Assembly (NCBI GenBank): GCA_002448815.1
Contig: DKAJ01000008.1
Coordinates: forward strand, 1-64,000
Direction: 5' to 3'
From: Micavibrio sp. UBA6929
GTDB taxonomy: Bacteria; Pseudomonadota; Alphaproteobacteria; Micavibrionales; Micavibrionaceae
Length of the DNA: 64,000 bases
Position 1 is the first letter of the stretch; each line of letters opens with the position of its first letter. The notes beneath the pieces were generated by a model, which was not told the origin of the DNA, did no database searches, and saw only the letters and a list, made by a program, of their open reading frames with translations. The position numbers were made by a program, and so were the translations under genes. Positions 15,419-23,819 of this stretch are shown here, in pieces.

Positions 15419-17170
15419 TTAAACCAAGATGCTGTAGTGTGTGTGACCTGTGTCGGGGTCGACTACCCAGTTCATGGTTGTTTCGATTATCATTTCATCA
15501 TCGCCGCTTGCGTTGCTTTCGCCGCGGCCCGCTTGATTGCGGGAGCCATCATGGCGCCCATCTTGCGAGAATTGCTGATTGTCGTCGGCTAGGACGAATT
15601 CCAGATTGCCTTCGGCTTCTAGGCCGCTTTCTTGTAGTGCGCGCTCAAGGGCTTGTGAATCGCGCTGAAGCATCATGTGTGCCTCTGGCTTTTCAGAGAT
15701 GATTGTCGCCTGCATTTTGCTGTCTTTGCCGAATTGCATGCGAATTTCGATGCGGCCAAGCTCGGGCGGATCTAATTGCAATGTGATGCCTTTATTCTCG
15801 CCGCTGGCTGCACCTTTGGTGAGGGTGGCTGCAACCATCGAGGTTGAGGGATGACCTTGCGCGGCGTGGCGCGATTGCAGGGTTAGGTTGACCAGATCAC
15901 CGCTGCTGGCGGCTTGGCTGGCGCCTGTTGTTGTGGTCAGCCCCATGTTGAACAGGGTTTCGTTATCCCAGCCAAAGCCTGTCACAAGGCTTCCTTCGCC
16001 AAAGATTTGGCCGCTAAGCGCGCCGAGTGTGGCCTGAGCCGCGTCATTGCCGTTTGCTGCGGCATTGCTTGGCGTTGCGGCGCTGGCGGCGTTATTGTTT
16101 GTTTGCAGCGGCGTGTACCCAGTTTGATCGCCAGCCTTTAATTTTGAAGCGTTTTTCAATAGGGCGCTGAACTTATCGGTTGACGATTGGATGTCGAGCA
16201 AGTCATCAAAGGCGCCGCCTGCAAGAGGGTTTTCTGCGGTGTCTGTGCCTGACGCGTTTGTTGTTGCGTTATTGGCGTTGGTCGCAGGGTTTTGCAGCAG
16301 ATTATTTAACTGTCCTTTGATATTTTGCTGGTCGCCGGCCTGTCCATTAATGGCGGCATCGGCAATGTTGATACCGTTCGCGCCTTGGGTGAAGGGCAGG
16401 GTTTTGATGAATGTAAGGTCATCAACTTTACCACCATTGGCAAGCTGTTGTGGCGGTACAAGGCTGACGACGACGAAGCTGAACCCTTCTGGTGGTTGGG
16501 GCAGGTCGCCATTTTCAATAGCGGCGCTGATGTCTTGGTCTAACTGTGTCATTTGCTCAGGCGTGAGGTTAAAGAAAATGCCTGGTGCTTCGGATTGTTC
16601 TTGCAAGTTCTCGATCTTTGCTGTCAGGCGTTCAAGCAAGCCAGCCTCTGTGCCTAGATCTGTGCCATCAATGAGTAAGATGTCATTGATGTTTTTCACA
16701 GTGTTTTCACTGTTTTGCGCCGAGGATGCAGTGACAGTAAGGGTTGTTTCTGTTGTTACAGTTTCCCCAGTCTTTGTGATGTCGGCGCTGTCTGTATTTA
16801 ATGAGGCGCTGATGGCTTGTTTTAGTGCATCAAGAGCGCTTTGTGCATCTGAAACATTCTGGCCTTGCAGGGCAGGGATCAGGTTTTGAATGTCGCCGGA
16901 TTGCAGATCTTGCAGTGTGATGGCCTCACCATTGTCGTTCAGCGCGGCGAGTTGTTCGGCAGATAGGCCCGTTTCAGCCAGCATGTTTTCAATGCTTTGC
17001 TCGGCCTTTGTGCCTGTTGCCTGCGTTTGTGTTTGCACGGCCATCAGGTCGGCGAATAGGGCGCCAAATACACCTGTGGTGTTGCCTGCCGCAACGGCAG
17101 AAGCGGCGGTTTGCGTGCCTGAGCCTTGTTGGCCTTGGGGCTGAACAGTTTGGATTGTTGTTGTATCCAT
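15419..17170 (-). CDS. fliK: Flagellar hook-length control protein FliK
   Basis: A 583-residue protein with a long, poorly ordered Ala/Asn/Gln/Thr-rich N-terminal ruler region. The C-terminal FliK domain covers about residues 445-530 and carries the signature L-Q-L-D-P-P-E-L-G-R-I-E-I-R-M near 463. FliK measures hook length and, through FlhB, switches export from hook to filament proteins. The tail after residue 535 is Asn/Asp/Gly-rich. It is 15 bases upstream of flgD and 38 bases downstream of a FlgN-like gene, so it belongs to the same operon. The length suits an organism with large hook subunits, but this is inference. Confidence 0.93.
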   Translation of the reverse strand: MDTTTIQTVQPQGQQGSGTQTAASAVAAGNTTGVFGALFADLMAVQTQTQATGTKAEQSIENMLAETGLSAEQLAALNDNGEAITLQDLQSGDIQNLIPALQGQNVSDAQSALDALKQAISASLNTDSADITKTGETVTTETTLTVTASSAQNSENTVKNINDILLIDGTDLGTEAGLLERLTAKIENLQEQSEAPGIFFNLTPEQMTQLDQDISAAIENGDLPQPPEGFSFVVVSLVPPQQLANGGKVDDLTFIKTLPFTQGANGINIADAAINGQAGDQQNIKGQLNNLLQNPATNANNATTNASGTDTAENPLAGGAFDDLLDIQSSTDKFSALLKNASKLKAGDQTGYTPLQTNNNAASAATPSNAAANGNDAAQATLGALSGQIFGEGSLVTGFGWDNETLFNMGLTTTTGASQAASSGDLVNLTLQSRHAAQGHPSTSMVAATLTKGAASGENKGITLQLDPPELGRIEIRMQFGKDSKMQATIISEKPEAHMMLQRDSQALERALQESGLEAEGNLEFVLADDNQQFSQDGRHDGSRNQAGRGESNASGDDEMIIETTMNWVVDPDTGHTHYSILV

Positions 17171-17208
17171 GGTGATGCTCTCTTTACGTTTTGTCTTTCG
17201 TCTTAGCC

Positions 17209-17676
17209 TTACGCAGTTTCATTAATGCCAACGGACATGTTGCGGTTGCTGACGCTTTGCGCCTGTCCACTTGCGGAATATCCGATGCTTGATCGTTTTT
17301 GCACGGCGTCTTTCGCCGCGTTGCGAATGGTTTCGCCTAAGCGCTGGGTCGTGCGCTGCATGCGCTCGAGCAGGTTTTTGTTTTTGTGTGCCAGCGCGGC
17401 AAAATTTTCCTGCATGTCGCGCAGTGTTTGTTTTGTTGCTTCGGTAACTGTGCCCATTTCTGCGCGGCGTTTTACCATTTGTGCGATGCCTTGTTCATAT
17501 TTGCGCGCGGCAGACATTTTCTGATCTTGCAGGGCATTAAATGTGACGGTGTCAGTTTTTTCCAAGGCCTCTGTTTCGCGTTCGTAGATGGCTTGCAGGT
17601 CATTGATGATGACGATCATTTCCTCTGCGGCCTTCTGCGGCGAATTTGGCAATTTGATGTTTGCGTGGCTTGTCAT
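17209..17676 (-). CDS. FlgN-like flagellar chaperone, copy 1
   Basis: A 155-residue, almost wholly helical protein. The pattern of a Glu-rich first helix (Y-E-R-E-T-E-A-L), T-F-N-A-L-Q-D-Q-K, then A-R-K-Y-E-Q matches the FlgN export-chaperone family. FlgN proteins bind hook-associated FlgK and FlgL in the cytoplasm. The Ser/Asn-rich C-terminal tail of about 30 residues (with G-Y-S-A-S-G-Q) looks flexible and could be a client or export-apparatus contact. Its start codon is three bases from the stop of a second protein of the same shape. The family call rests on pattern only, and FliJ-like coiled coil is an alternative. Confidence 0.65.
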   Translation of the reverse strand: MTSHANIKLPNSPQKAAEEMIVIINDLQAIYERETEALEKTDTVTFNALQDQKMSAARKYEQGIAQMVKRRAEMGTVTEATKQTLRDMQENFAALAHKNKNLLERMQRTTQRLGETIRNAAKDAVQKRSSIGYSASGQAQSVSNRNMSVGINETA

Positions 17677-17679
17677 GGT

Positions 17680-18144
17680 TTAAGCTCCTGCTGGGGTTTC
17701 GATGTTGTTGTTTGCGCCTGTTTGTGACGGCAATGGTGCGCGTTTCAGGCGTGCGCTGCGGGCGTATTCTTGTGCAGTCATCAGGCCGTGGCTGACGACA
17801 TGTTCGGCCTTTTGTTTGATCTGGTCGATCAAGGCGTTATTGTCATTTGTGCGAACGCTTAGCTCGTCCTGGATGGTTTCAAGGCGCGTTAACTGATTGC
17901 GGTTAATGCGGCGGAACACATTGATGCGGTTGCGGAAATCTTGTGAGGCATCCAAATAGCGCAGGCTTAGCGCTTCTTTTTCATCTTGGATGATGGCAAA
18001 CGACAGCATGTCTTGCTGGATTAACGCCTGCGACTCTTGCTCGGCAAGGTCGAGGAGTGACTGAGAGATCTTGCAAAGATTGTTCAATGCATTTTCCGGT
18101 GTCAGCGTTGTTGGGTCGATTGCGTTACTCACGTTGTTTGTCAT
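17680..18144 (-). CDS. FlgN-like flagellar chaperone, copy 2
   Basis: A 154-residue helical protein of the same length and layout as its downstream neighbour. It has an N-terminal helix with L-L-D-L-A-E-Q-E-S-Q-A-L-I, then F-A-I-I-Q-D-E-K-E-A-L-S-L-R-Y, an Arg/Asn-rich middle helix and a basic, Pro-containing tail. This again fits the FlgN pattern. Two adjacent copies could divide clients between them, but no client gene (flgK, flgL) lies nearby. It follows flgJ by 13 bases in the flgI operon. Confidence 0.6.
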   Translation of the reverse strand: MTNNVSNAIDPTTLTPENALNNLCKISQSLLDLAEQESQALIQQDMLSFAIIQDEKEALSLRYLDASQDFRNRINVFRRINRNQLTRLETIQDELSVRTNDNNALIDQIKQKAEHVVSHGLMTAQEYARSARLKRAPLPSQTGANNNIETPAGA

Positions 18145-18157
18145 GTGCAGTGCTCCT

Positions 18158-18583
18158 CTAGTTATTTGCTTTTGTTATCGTTGTTGTTGTCTCAGTGTCG
18201 TCATTTGCAGGCGCGATTGGCGTGAGGCTGGTGCCTGATGCTTCTTCTTGCATGCGGATCATTTCCCGTTTGATATGACTGGAAAGACCGATCGTTTCTG
18301 TCCTTGCAATTTCCTTGCCATACTCTTGGATCAGCATGCCGCGAAAGACTTCTTCGCCTTTGCCGCCGCCAAATGGCGCTTCGGTGCTGAGGCCGTCGAA
18401 CATTGGTTTCATCATTTCTGCGACGAAGACGGCTTCGAATTCTGTTGCTGTTGCGTCAATATCTTCCAGCATCTGGGCATTTTTTGCCGTGATGTTGTGT
18501 GCGGCCTGGGCAGAACGTGCCTGATCTTGGCGTGCCTGCAGAAGGCTGATCGATGATGAAGTGGGGCCGAAAAGTTCGTTCAT
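18158..18583 (-). CDS. flgJ: Rod-binding protein, FlgJ N-terminal type
   Basis: A 141-residue protein that corresponds only to the N-terminal rod-binding part of enteric FlgJ. The core is T-E-F-E-A-V-F-V-A-E-M-M-K-P-M and G-K-G-E-E-V-F-R-G-M-L-I-Q-E-Y-G-K-E-I-A. No muramidase domain follows, as is usual in alphaproteobacteria, so a separate enzyme must open the peptidoglycan. It acts as a scaffold for rod assembly in the periplasm. Its GAGGT ribosome site lies inside the last codons of flgI and the start is one base past the flgI stop, so the two are coupled. Confidence 0.88.
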   Translation of the reverse strand: MNELFGPTSSSISLLQARQDQARSAQAAHNITAKNAQMLEDIDATATEFEAVFVAEMMKPMFDGLSTEAPFGGGKGEEVFRGMLIQEYGKEIARTETIGLSSHIKREMIRMQEEASGTSLTPIAPANDDTETTTTITKANN

Positions 18584-18584
18584 C

Positions 18585-19859
18585 TTACATTACCTCGATA
18601 TCTGCTTGCAGGGCGCCAGCGGCTTTTACAGCTTGTAAAATCGTGATGATGTCCTGTGGTTTCATGCCTAGGCGGTTTAGGCCAGTGACAAGCTCTTGAA
18701 GGCTGACGCCGGTTTCAAGCTCGGCAAGGCGCACGTCTGTGCTTTGGTTCACGTTTAGGTTTGTGCGTGGCACAGTTACGGTTTCACCGACCGAGGCAAA
18801 TGGGTTAGGCTGCGATACTTGTGCGGCTTCGTTGATTTGTACGGTCAGGTTGCCTTGTGCGATGGCAACATTGCTGATGCGCACTTCTGATCCGATCACG
18901 ATGACGCCAGAGCGTTCGCTGATGACAACGCGGGCAGGTTGATCAGGTTGCACGGGCAGTTGTTCGATATCAGTGATCAGGTCTACGATCGTGCCGGCAT
19001 AATTTGCCGGGCGGCGCAAGACGATACTGGCCGAGTTTTCAGGATCTGCAACATTCACATTGGTATAGCCATTAATCGCAGTCGCAATGCGGCGCGCAGT
19101 TGTGAAATCTGGGTTTTTCAGGGCTAGGCGTACTTCTTGAAGTTCTTCGAGTGTGAAGTCGATTTCGCGTTCAACGATTGCGCCACTGGCGATGCGGCCA
19201 GATGTTGGGATGTTTTGCGTCAGCGTTCCTGCGTCACCAGATACGGAGAAGCCAGAGATGCTGACCTCGCCTTGGGCAACGGCGTAAACTTCGCCATCAG
19301 CGGCAAGAAGCGGCGTTACCAAAAGTGTCCCGCCTTGAAGGCTGGTGGAATCGCCAAGGGCAGAGATGCTGACATCAATGCGTGATCCTTGATTGGAAAA
19401 TGGTGGCAAGGACGCGGTGACCATAACGGCGGCAACGTTGCCCGTGTTTAAATTTTGTCCGCGGACGCTGACGCCCAGGCGGTCAAGCATTGAAATAAGG
19501 CTTTCTTGTGTGAAGGGTGCGTTATTCAAACTATCGCCCGTGCCGTTGAGGCCCACGACAAGGCCGTATCCGATGAGTTGGTTGTCACGAACGCCTTCGA
19601 TATTCACGATATCCTTGATGCGGGAGGTCTTCGCCTGAGCAGGGAGAGAGAAGAGGAGAGATGATGCGGCGAAGACCCCACCAGCGAGGAGCGCTAGCGA
19701 GAGCGTTTTGAGGTGATCTTTTGTGTGTTCTTTATTTGGCGTGTTGTTTTCTGATGCACGCAAAGCATCAAAGCGCGTATAGAGATTGTCGCGGCCTTTA
19801 TTATCGGCGGCGTGATCATTTTGTGCCTTGTTTTTCAAAAATGTCATAAAACTACGCAT
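18585..19859 (-). CDS. flgI: Flagellar P-ring protein FlgI
   Basis: A 424-residue protein whose mature part matches FlgI throughout: R-I-K-D-I-V-N-I-E-G-V-R-D-N-Q-L-I-G-Y-G-L-V-V-G-L-N-G-T-G-D, and near the end L-N-R-L-G-M-K-P-Q-D-I-I-T-I-L-Q. FlgI forms the ring around the rod in the peptidoglycan. The predicted start at 19859 has AAGGA ten bases upstream and lies about 20 bases after the expected start of a sigma-54 promoter. No later ATG, GTG or TTG fits before the signal hydrophobic core. This leaves an unusual charged leader of about 50 residues before a core ending at P-A-Q-A. It is first in the run flgI-flgJ-FlgN-FlgN-fliK-flgD-flgE-flgE. Confidence 0.95.
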   Translation of the reverse strand: MRSFMTFLKNKAQNDHAADNKGRDNLYTRFDALRASENNTPNKEHTKDHLKTLSLALLAGGVFAASSLLFSLPAQAKTSRIKDIVNIEGVRDNQLIGYGLVVGLNGTGDSLNNAPFTQESLISMLDRLGVSVRGQNLNTGNVAAVMVTASLPPFSNQGSRIDVSISALGDSTSLQGGTLLVTPLLAADGEVYAVAQGEVSISGFSVSGDAGTLTQNIPTSGRIASGAIVEREIDFTLEELQEVRLALKNPDFTTARRIATAINGYTNVNVADPENSASIVLRRPANYAGTIVDLITDIEQLPVQPDQPARVVISERSGVIVIGSEVRISNVAIAQGNLTVQINEAAQVSQPNPFASVGETVTVPRTNLNVNQSTDVRLAELETGVSLQELVTGLNRLGMKPQDIITILQAVKAAGALQADIEVM

Positions 19860-19891
19860 GGTTTATTTTTCCTTTTCTTCGCAGTTATCAA

Positions 19892-19907
19892 TGCATGTGG
19901 CGTGCCA
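19892..19907 (-). promoter_or_regulatory. Sigma-54 type promoter for flgI operon
   Basis: Read on the minus strand, TGGCACG (19907-19901), four bases, then ATGCA (19896-19892), against the consensus TGGCACG-N4-TTGCW with one mismatch. The predicted start near 19881 leaves a short leader to the flgI start. The site and its flanks are nearly identical to the one before flgF. Confidence 0.8.
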
Positions 19908-20122
19908 GTTTTTATGTGTGATGTATAAAGTGTTTTAAAACAATGGTTTGAGAGTGTTTTTGGCGTGTGGTTTTGTGGTGTTTTTTACGGTTTTTGATGT
20001 CAGTAACGCATGTCATTTTGGGCAGAAATATCGCGGCAGGAAATTTTTGCCGTGAGAGAACAGACTTTAAGTGTGGGCGGGGCTGTGCTACATCTAAAGG
20101 GGAGTGATAAAGGGATTATGCC

Positions 20123-20593
20123 ATGAAAATTAAAGGACCAGGGTCGAGTAAAGAAACAGGGAAGACGTCTAAAACGTCGAAGAAGCCATCCGCGCAAGGT
20201 GATGCCAGTGTTGCAGCCTTTGGCAGTTTGATTGCTTCAGCATCAGCAGAGCAGGCGGAGACAACGCAGCAATCCGGTAATGCGAGCTCGATTGCGCAGA
20301 TTGATGTGCTTTTGATGGCGCAAGAGGCGGATGATCCAACGCAGGGCAAGGCCCGCCAGCGCATGAAAAAACGTTCGCACAAGATTTTAGATGCGCTTGA
20401 GGCTGTGCGCATTAAGATGTTAAGCGGTCAATTAACCGTGGGGGATATGATCAATATGGCGGATGTGGTGGCAGAACATCGCGAGCGCATAGATGACCCT
20501 GAATTAACGGCACTGATGGATGAGGTTGACCTGCGCGCGCAGGTAGAGCTTGCGAAATTGCGCGTTGCGATTGATAAGCGCGATGCAAAATAA
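20123..20593 (+). CDS. fliX: Flagellar assembly regulator FliX
   Basis: A 156-residue protein with a disordered Lys/Ser-rich start. Its conserved C-terminal half has I-D-V-L-L-M-A-Q-E, a basic R-Q-R-M-K-K-R-S-H-K-I-L-D-A-L-E, then D-M-I-N-M-A-D-V-V and D-P-E-L-T-A-L-M-D-E-V-D-L-R-A-Q-V-E-L-A-K. This matches alphaproteobacterial FliX. In Caulobacter FliX couples basal-body assembly to the sigma-54 activator FlbD, and fliX is divergent from flgI there as here. That supports FlbD control of the sigma-54 promoters in this window, although flbD itself is not present. AAAGGGA precedes the start. Confidence 0.9.
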   Translation: MKIKGPGSSKETGKTSKTSKKPSAQGDASVAAFGSLIASASAEQAETTQQSGNASSIAQIDVLLMAQEADDPTQGKARQRMKKRSHKILDALEAVRIKMLSGQLTVGDMINMADVVAEHRERIDDPELTALMDEVDLRAQVELAKLRVAIDKRDAK

Positions 20594-20711
20594 ATGTGTA
20601 TAATAAACAGGTAACTAGACGAAGGAATGTGTTTTTTATTGCGCTTTGATTGATGCGCGCTTATATTCCCTCAGGCTGAATTTTAACTTAGAATAAGGAT
20701 GCGGTGACCAG

Positions 20712-21146
20712 ATGTCCAATCCCAAAAGCGTAATTGTTCCTCCAGATTATGATCCAGAAAATGATAAGGGTGAGTTTATGAACCCTGTGATGCTGGAGTA
20801 TTTTCGTTTGAAATTGCTAAGCTGGAAAAATGAACTGATTAAAGAATCAGAAGAAACTATTCACAACACATTGCAAACAACTGAGTTGCAAAAGCCTGAC
20901 ATTGCGGACCGCGCATCGGCGGAAACTGATCACGCGCTTGAGCTGCGTACACGTGACCGCGAGCGCAAATTGATTAAGAAGATTAATCAGGCGCTGGAGC
21001 GCGTTGAAGACGGTGAATATGGTTACTGTGAAGAAACTGGTGAGCCTATTTCTATCGCACGATTGAAGGCGCGCCCGAATGCGACCATGACATTAGAAGC
21101 GCAAGAGCTTCATGAGCGTATGGAAAAAACGCACCGCGACGATTAA
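20712..21146 (+). CDS. dksA: DksA-family RNA polymerase regulator lacking the zinc site
   Basis: A 144-residue protein that matches DksA over its coiled coil and C-terminus (L-E-L-R-T-R-D-R-E-R-K-L-I-K-K-I, E-D-G-E-Y-G-Y-C). The coiled-coil tip residues equivalent to E. coli Asp74 and Ala76 are present (Asp66, Ala68). Of the four zinc-binding Cys only Cys106 remains. The others are replaced (Thr109 and residues in T-M-T-L-E-A-Q-E-L). Such non-zinc DksA forms are known in alphaproteobacteria and still act with ppGpp on transcription initiation. It lies between fliX and the convergent flgH. It probably has its own promoter in the 118 bases after fliX. Confidence 0.93.
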   Translation: MSNPKSVIVPPDYDPENDKGEFMNPVMLEYFRLKLLSWKNELIKESEETIHNTLQTTELQKPDIADRASAETDHALELRTRDRERKLIKKINQALERVEDGEYGYCEETGEPISIARLKARPNATMTLEAQELHERMEKTHRDD

Positions 21147-21173
21147 TCGCTTTTACGTTTATCATTCCTATAA

Positions 21174-21206
21174 AAAAGCCCGCCATGATTGACGGGCTTT
21201 TCTTTT
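21174..21206. terminator. Rho-independent terminator between dksA and flgH
   Basis: Arms AAAAGCCCG and CGGGCTTTT enclose a ten-base loop. The plus strand continues TTTTCTTTT, ending dksA. The A-rich left side gives a T-rich tail on the minus strand, so it can also end flgH transcription. Confidence 0.85.
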
Positions 21207-21223
21207 GAGGGGTGTCTTTATAA

Positions 21224-22006
21224 TTAGAACGGGAAGATAATGTCATAGAGTTGCTGTCCGTAACGTGGTTGTTGCACGTCGGTAAGCTGTCCTTCGCCGC
21301 CATAAACGATGCGCGCTTCGGCGATGCGGTTATGGTCGATTGTATTTTGTGTTGAGATATCTTCTGGACGGATGACGCCATCGATTTGCAAAATACGTTT
21401 TTCAAAATTGACGCGCACTTCTTGGCGGCCACTGATCACCATATTGCCGTTTGGTAAAATCTGCGTGATTAGTGCTGCGATTTCCAGAGCAATTTCTTCT
21501 TCTCGCTCGGTTGAGCCTGCGCCGTTATGGCTGGAGGTTGAATCAAATGCGCTTAGCTCTGGGTTGAGCAAGCCAGTTGCAGAGTCGTTAATGGCCTCGG
21601 GCGTGATCATGTCGATGTCTTGTTCCAGACCAAGAAGACGGCTGAGGTTTGCGCCTTCGCTGCTGCTTCGGCTGCGTTCGCTTTCGTTTTCAAGCGTGGC
21701 TTCGTCGGTGATATCAACCATGACTGTGATGATGTCGCCGATATTTTTCGCGCGCTGGTCTTTAAAGAAAGTGACGCGGTCAGATGCCCATAACGAGTTT
21801 TTCTGTTTGACGATGTTTTGAGGGGTCGGCATCGGCAAGCTGACAGGTTGGTAGTCGGGCTGCGTTACGGGGTTGCTGATTTTCGTCATTTGAGGAGGCT
21901 CGCCAATGTTGCTGAGGCGGTCAACGGCGCTGCATGCGCTGAGCATAGCGCACAGGCCCAATGCCAAAAAGCGTGCTGCATATTTTTGTGTGCGATGTGT
22001 TTTCAT
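21224..22006 (-). CDS. flgH: Flagellar L-ring lipoprotein FlgH
   Basis: A 260-residue outer-membrane ring protein. It has a lipoprotein signal with the lipobox L-S-A-C near residue 25, then the FlgH signatures S-L-W-A-S-D-R-V-T-F-F-K-D-Q-R-A and G-D-I-I-T-V-M-V-D-I-T-D-E-A. Further on are I-L-P-N-G-N-M-V-I-S-G-R-Q-E-V-R-V-N and R-P-E-D-I-S-T-Q-N-T-I. It forms the bushing for the rod in the outer membrane, which confirms a Gram-negative envelope. It is 25 bases after flgA and last in flgF-flgG-flgA-flgH. Confidence 0.96.
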   Translation of the reverse strand: MKTHRTQKYAARFLALGLCAMLSACSAVDRLSNIGEPPQMTKISNPVTQPDYQPVSLPMPTPQNIVKQKNSLWASDRVTFFKDQRAKNIGDIITVMVDITDEATLENESERSRSSSEGANLSRLLGLEQDIDMITPEAINDSATGLLNPELSAFDSTSSHNGAGSTEREEEIALEIAALITQILPNGNMVISGRQEVRVNFEKRILQIDGVIRPEDISTQNTIDHNRIAEARIVYGGEGQLTDVQQPRYGQQLYDIIFPF

Positions 22007-22031
22007 GGTTTTGGTCCTTGGTGGTTAAATC

Positions 22032-22952
22032 TTAAAATGTTTTTACTGTGACTTCTTGTGTGCCTGTCACGATGGCGTCAATGCTTTGGCTGCTTTGGTT
22101 GTTGACCACGCGGATCAGGTCACCTTTTGCGCCAAATTCCATGGCTTTACCTGTGGCGGTTAAGCGCATGCCGCCATGTTGATAGATCATTGTGACGCTT
22201 TCGCCGCGCTGTACGATGCGGGGTTGTTCGACATCCATCTCTTTGATGGCGCTGCCAGCGGTGATAATGCGGCGCGGTGTCAGGCCGTATAGATCTTCGG
22301 CTCGCAAATATGTGTCATGATTGACGCTGTGCATAGGCACTGTGATCATACGGATGTCGTGTCTGCCAATGACATCGCCAGAGCGCAGGCTGGATTTAAG
22401 CGTTGGGATTTGTGCAAGCGGGATGATTTTACCCGAGATGCGTTTTTGAATAACAGGGTTGTCCTTTGATGGGGCCATGATTGTGGCCTCGAACCAGCGT
22501 GATTGCGCATTATACTCAAGTTCGCTGATTTCGGCTGCGTCTGGCATCTCGGGCGGTAGGATGACCTCTGGCTGCGCGCCAGTGAATGCGATGTTAAACA
22601 GGCTATCTGTCATGGTTTCGGATAAAGCCGTGCGCAGGGCGCCTTCAACTGTTTCTGGTGAGACAACTGTCGCAGCGCGCGTCACTGTCAGGTAGTCACT
22701 TGCGCTGCTTGGGCGCCAAGGTAGATCCATGGCAATGGCAACGCGTTGCAGCGTTTTTGCACTGAGGGTTGTGCTTTTTCCGGGGCGAGGGGCGGCGCCA
22801 AGGACGCGATCTTGGTTGCGCTCAAGATCGTGGAATAGGTCGCCTAGGCGGATAACATCCCCGCTGATGACGCTTTGCTGGCGCAGGGATACAGCCATGG
22901 CATCTGTGCTGATGAAAGCAAGTACGGCTAAGATGTATACGAAACGAAGCAT
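22032..22952 (-). CDS. flgA: P-ring assembly chaperone FlgA
   Basis: A 306-residue periplasmic protein with a signal peptide (cleavage likely after D-A-M-A near residue 20). Its C-terminal SAF-type domain carries L-K-S-S-L-R-S-G-D-V-I, L-T-P-R-R-I-I-T-A-G-S-A-I and G-E-S-V-T-M-I-Y-Q-H-G-G-M-R-L-T-A-T-G-K-A. This is the standard FlgA end, needed for FlgI ring formation. The N-terminal half (L-G-D-L-F-H-D-L) is longer than in enteric FlgA, as is common in alphaproteobacteria. AAGGAAT precedes the start. It lies between flgG and flgH. Confidence 0.93.
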   Translation of the reverse strand: MLRFVYILAVLAFISTDAMAVSLRQQSVISGDVIRLGDLFHDLERNQDRVLGAAPRPGKSTTLSAKTLQRVAIAMDLPWRPSSASDYLTVTRAATVVSPETVEGALRTALSETMTDSLFNIAFTGAQPEVILPPEMPDAAEISELEYNAQSRWFEATIMAPSKDNPVIQKRISGKIIPLAQIPTLKSSLRSGDVIGRHDIRMITVPMHSVNHDTYLRAEDLYGLTPRRIITAGSAIKEMDVEQPRIVQRGESVTMIYQHGGMRLTATGKAMEFGAKGDLIRVVNNQSSQSIDAIVTGTQEVTVKTF

Positions 22953-22999
22953 ATTTTTATTCCTTGTCCTTGGTTTGTTGTTTAATCAGAGTCTATTAC

Positions 23000-23788
23000 T
23001 TATCGAAGTTGAGAGACTGTTTGCAGTAATTCATCGCTTGTTGAGATGATGTTTGAATTCATTTCATAGGCGCGCTGCGCGGCGATCAATTCAGTCATTT
23101 CCTCAACAACGTTGACGTTTGATTGTTCGAGGGCACCTTGCAGCAGTGTGCCAAATTCATCTGTGCCGGCTGTTCCTGTTGTGGCGCTGCCTGAGGCATC
23201 AGTTTCTAGGTACAGGTTGTCACCAATGCCGTTGAGGCCGGCTGGGTTGATGAAGTTCGCCAGTTGTAACTGTCCGACGTTGCTGGTGGCGGTCTGGTTT
23301 GGCAGGCTGACGAGGACTTCGCCTTCCGCGTTGATGTCGATGCTTGTTGCGTCGGCGGGAACTGTGATGCCTGGATCAACGACATAACCTTGTAGGGTTA
23401 CGATTTCACCATTTTCATTCAGCTGAAATGTACCGTCGCGTGTGTAGGCAGTATCGCCGTTTGGCATTGAGACTTGGAAGAACCCTTCGCCGCGGATGGC
23501 TAGGTCTAATGTATTTTCAGTTGTTTGCAATGTACCTTGAGAGTGGATGCGGTAAACTGAACCAGCTTGAACACCGAGGCCGACTTGCAAGCCTGTTGGC
23601 AGGGTTGTGCCGCTGTCTGAGGATGTTGATCCTGGGCGGTCAATGTTTTGATATAGCAAATCGCGGAAGGCGGCGCGCTGACGTTTAAAGCCAGTGGTCG
23701 TCATGTTGGCGATGTTGTTCGAGATTGTGTCAACGTTGAGCTGCTGTGCTAGCATTCCTGTTGAGCCGATATCGAGTGATCTAATCAT
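23000..23788 (-). CDS. flgG: Distal rod protein FlgG
   Basis: A 262-residue rod subunit, the usual FlgG length. The N-terminus has G-S-T-G-M-L-A-Q-Q-L-N-V-D and S-N-N-I-A-N-M-T-T-T-G-F-K-R-Q-R-A. The centre has G-E-G-F-F-Q-V, Y-T-R-D-G-T-F-Q-L-N and the C-terminus Q-G-A-L-E-Q-S-N-V-N-V-V-E-E-M with A-Q-R-A-Y-E-M-N-S. It makes the drive-shaft rod that crosses the periplasm. AAGGAG precedes the start. It lies 31 bases after flgF in the same transcript. Confidence 0.97.
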   Translation of the reverse strand: MIRSLDIGSTGMLAQQLNVDTISNNIANMTTTGFKRQRAAFRDLLYQNIDRPGSTSSDSGTTLPTGLQVGLGVQAGSVYRIHSQGTLQTTENTLDLAIRGEGFFQVSMPNGDTAYTRDGTFQLNENGEIVTLQGYVVDPGITVPADATSIDINAEGEVLVSLPNQTATSNVGQLQLANFINPAGLNGIGDNLYLETDASGSATTGTAGTDEFGTLLQGALEQSNVNVVEEMTELIAAQRAYEMNSNIISTSDELLQTVSQLR

Positions 23789-23819
23789 GGTTGGTTGCTC
23801 CTTTTAAACGTGTGTTGGC

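Noticed and set aside
16191..16889. 232-residue plus-strand frame
   Set aside because: Antisense to fliK, Ser/Val-rich composition typical of a shadow frame.
21309..21821. 170-residue plus-strand frame
   Set aside because: Antisense to flgH, no ribosome site and no domain.
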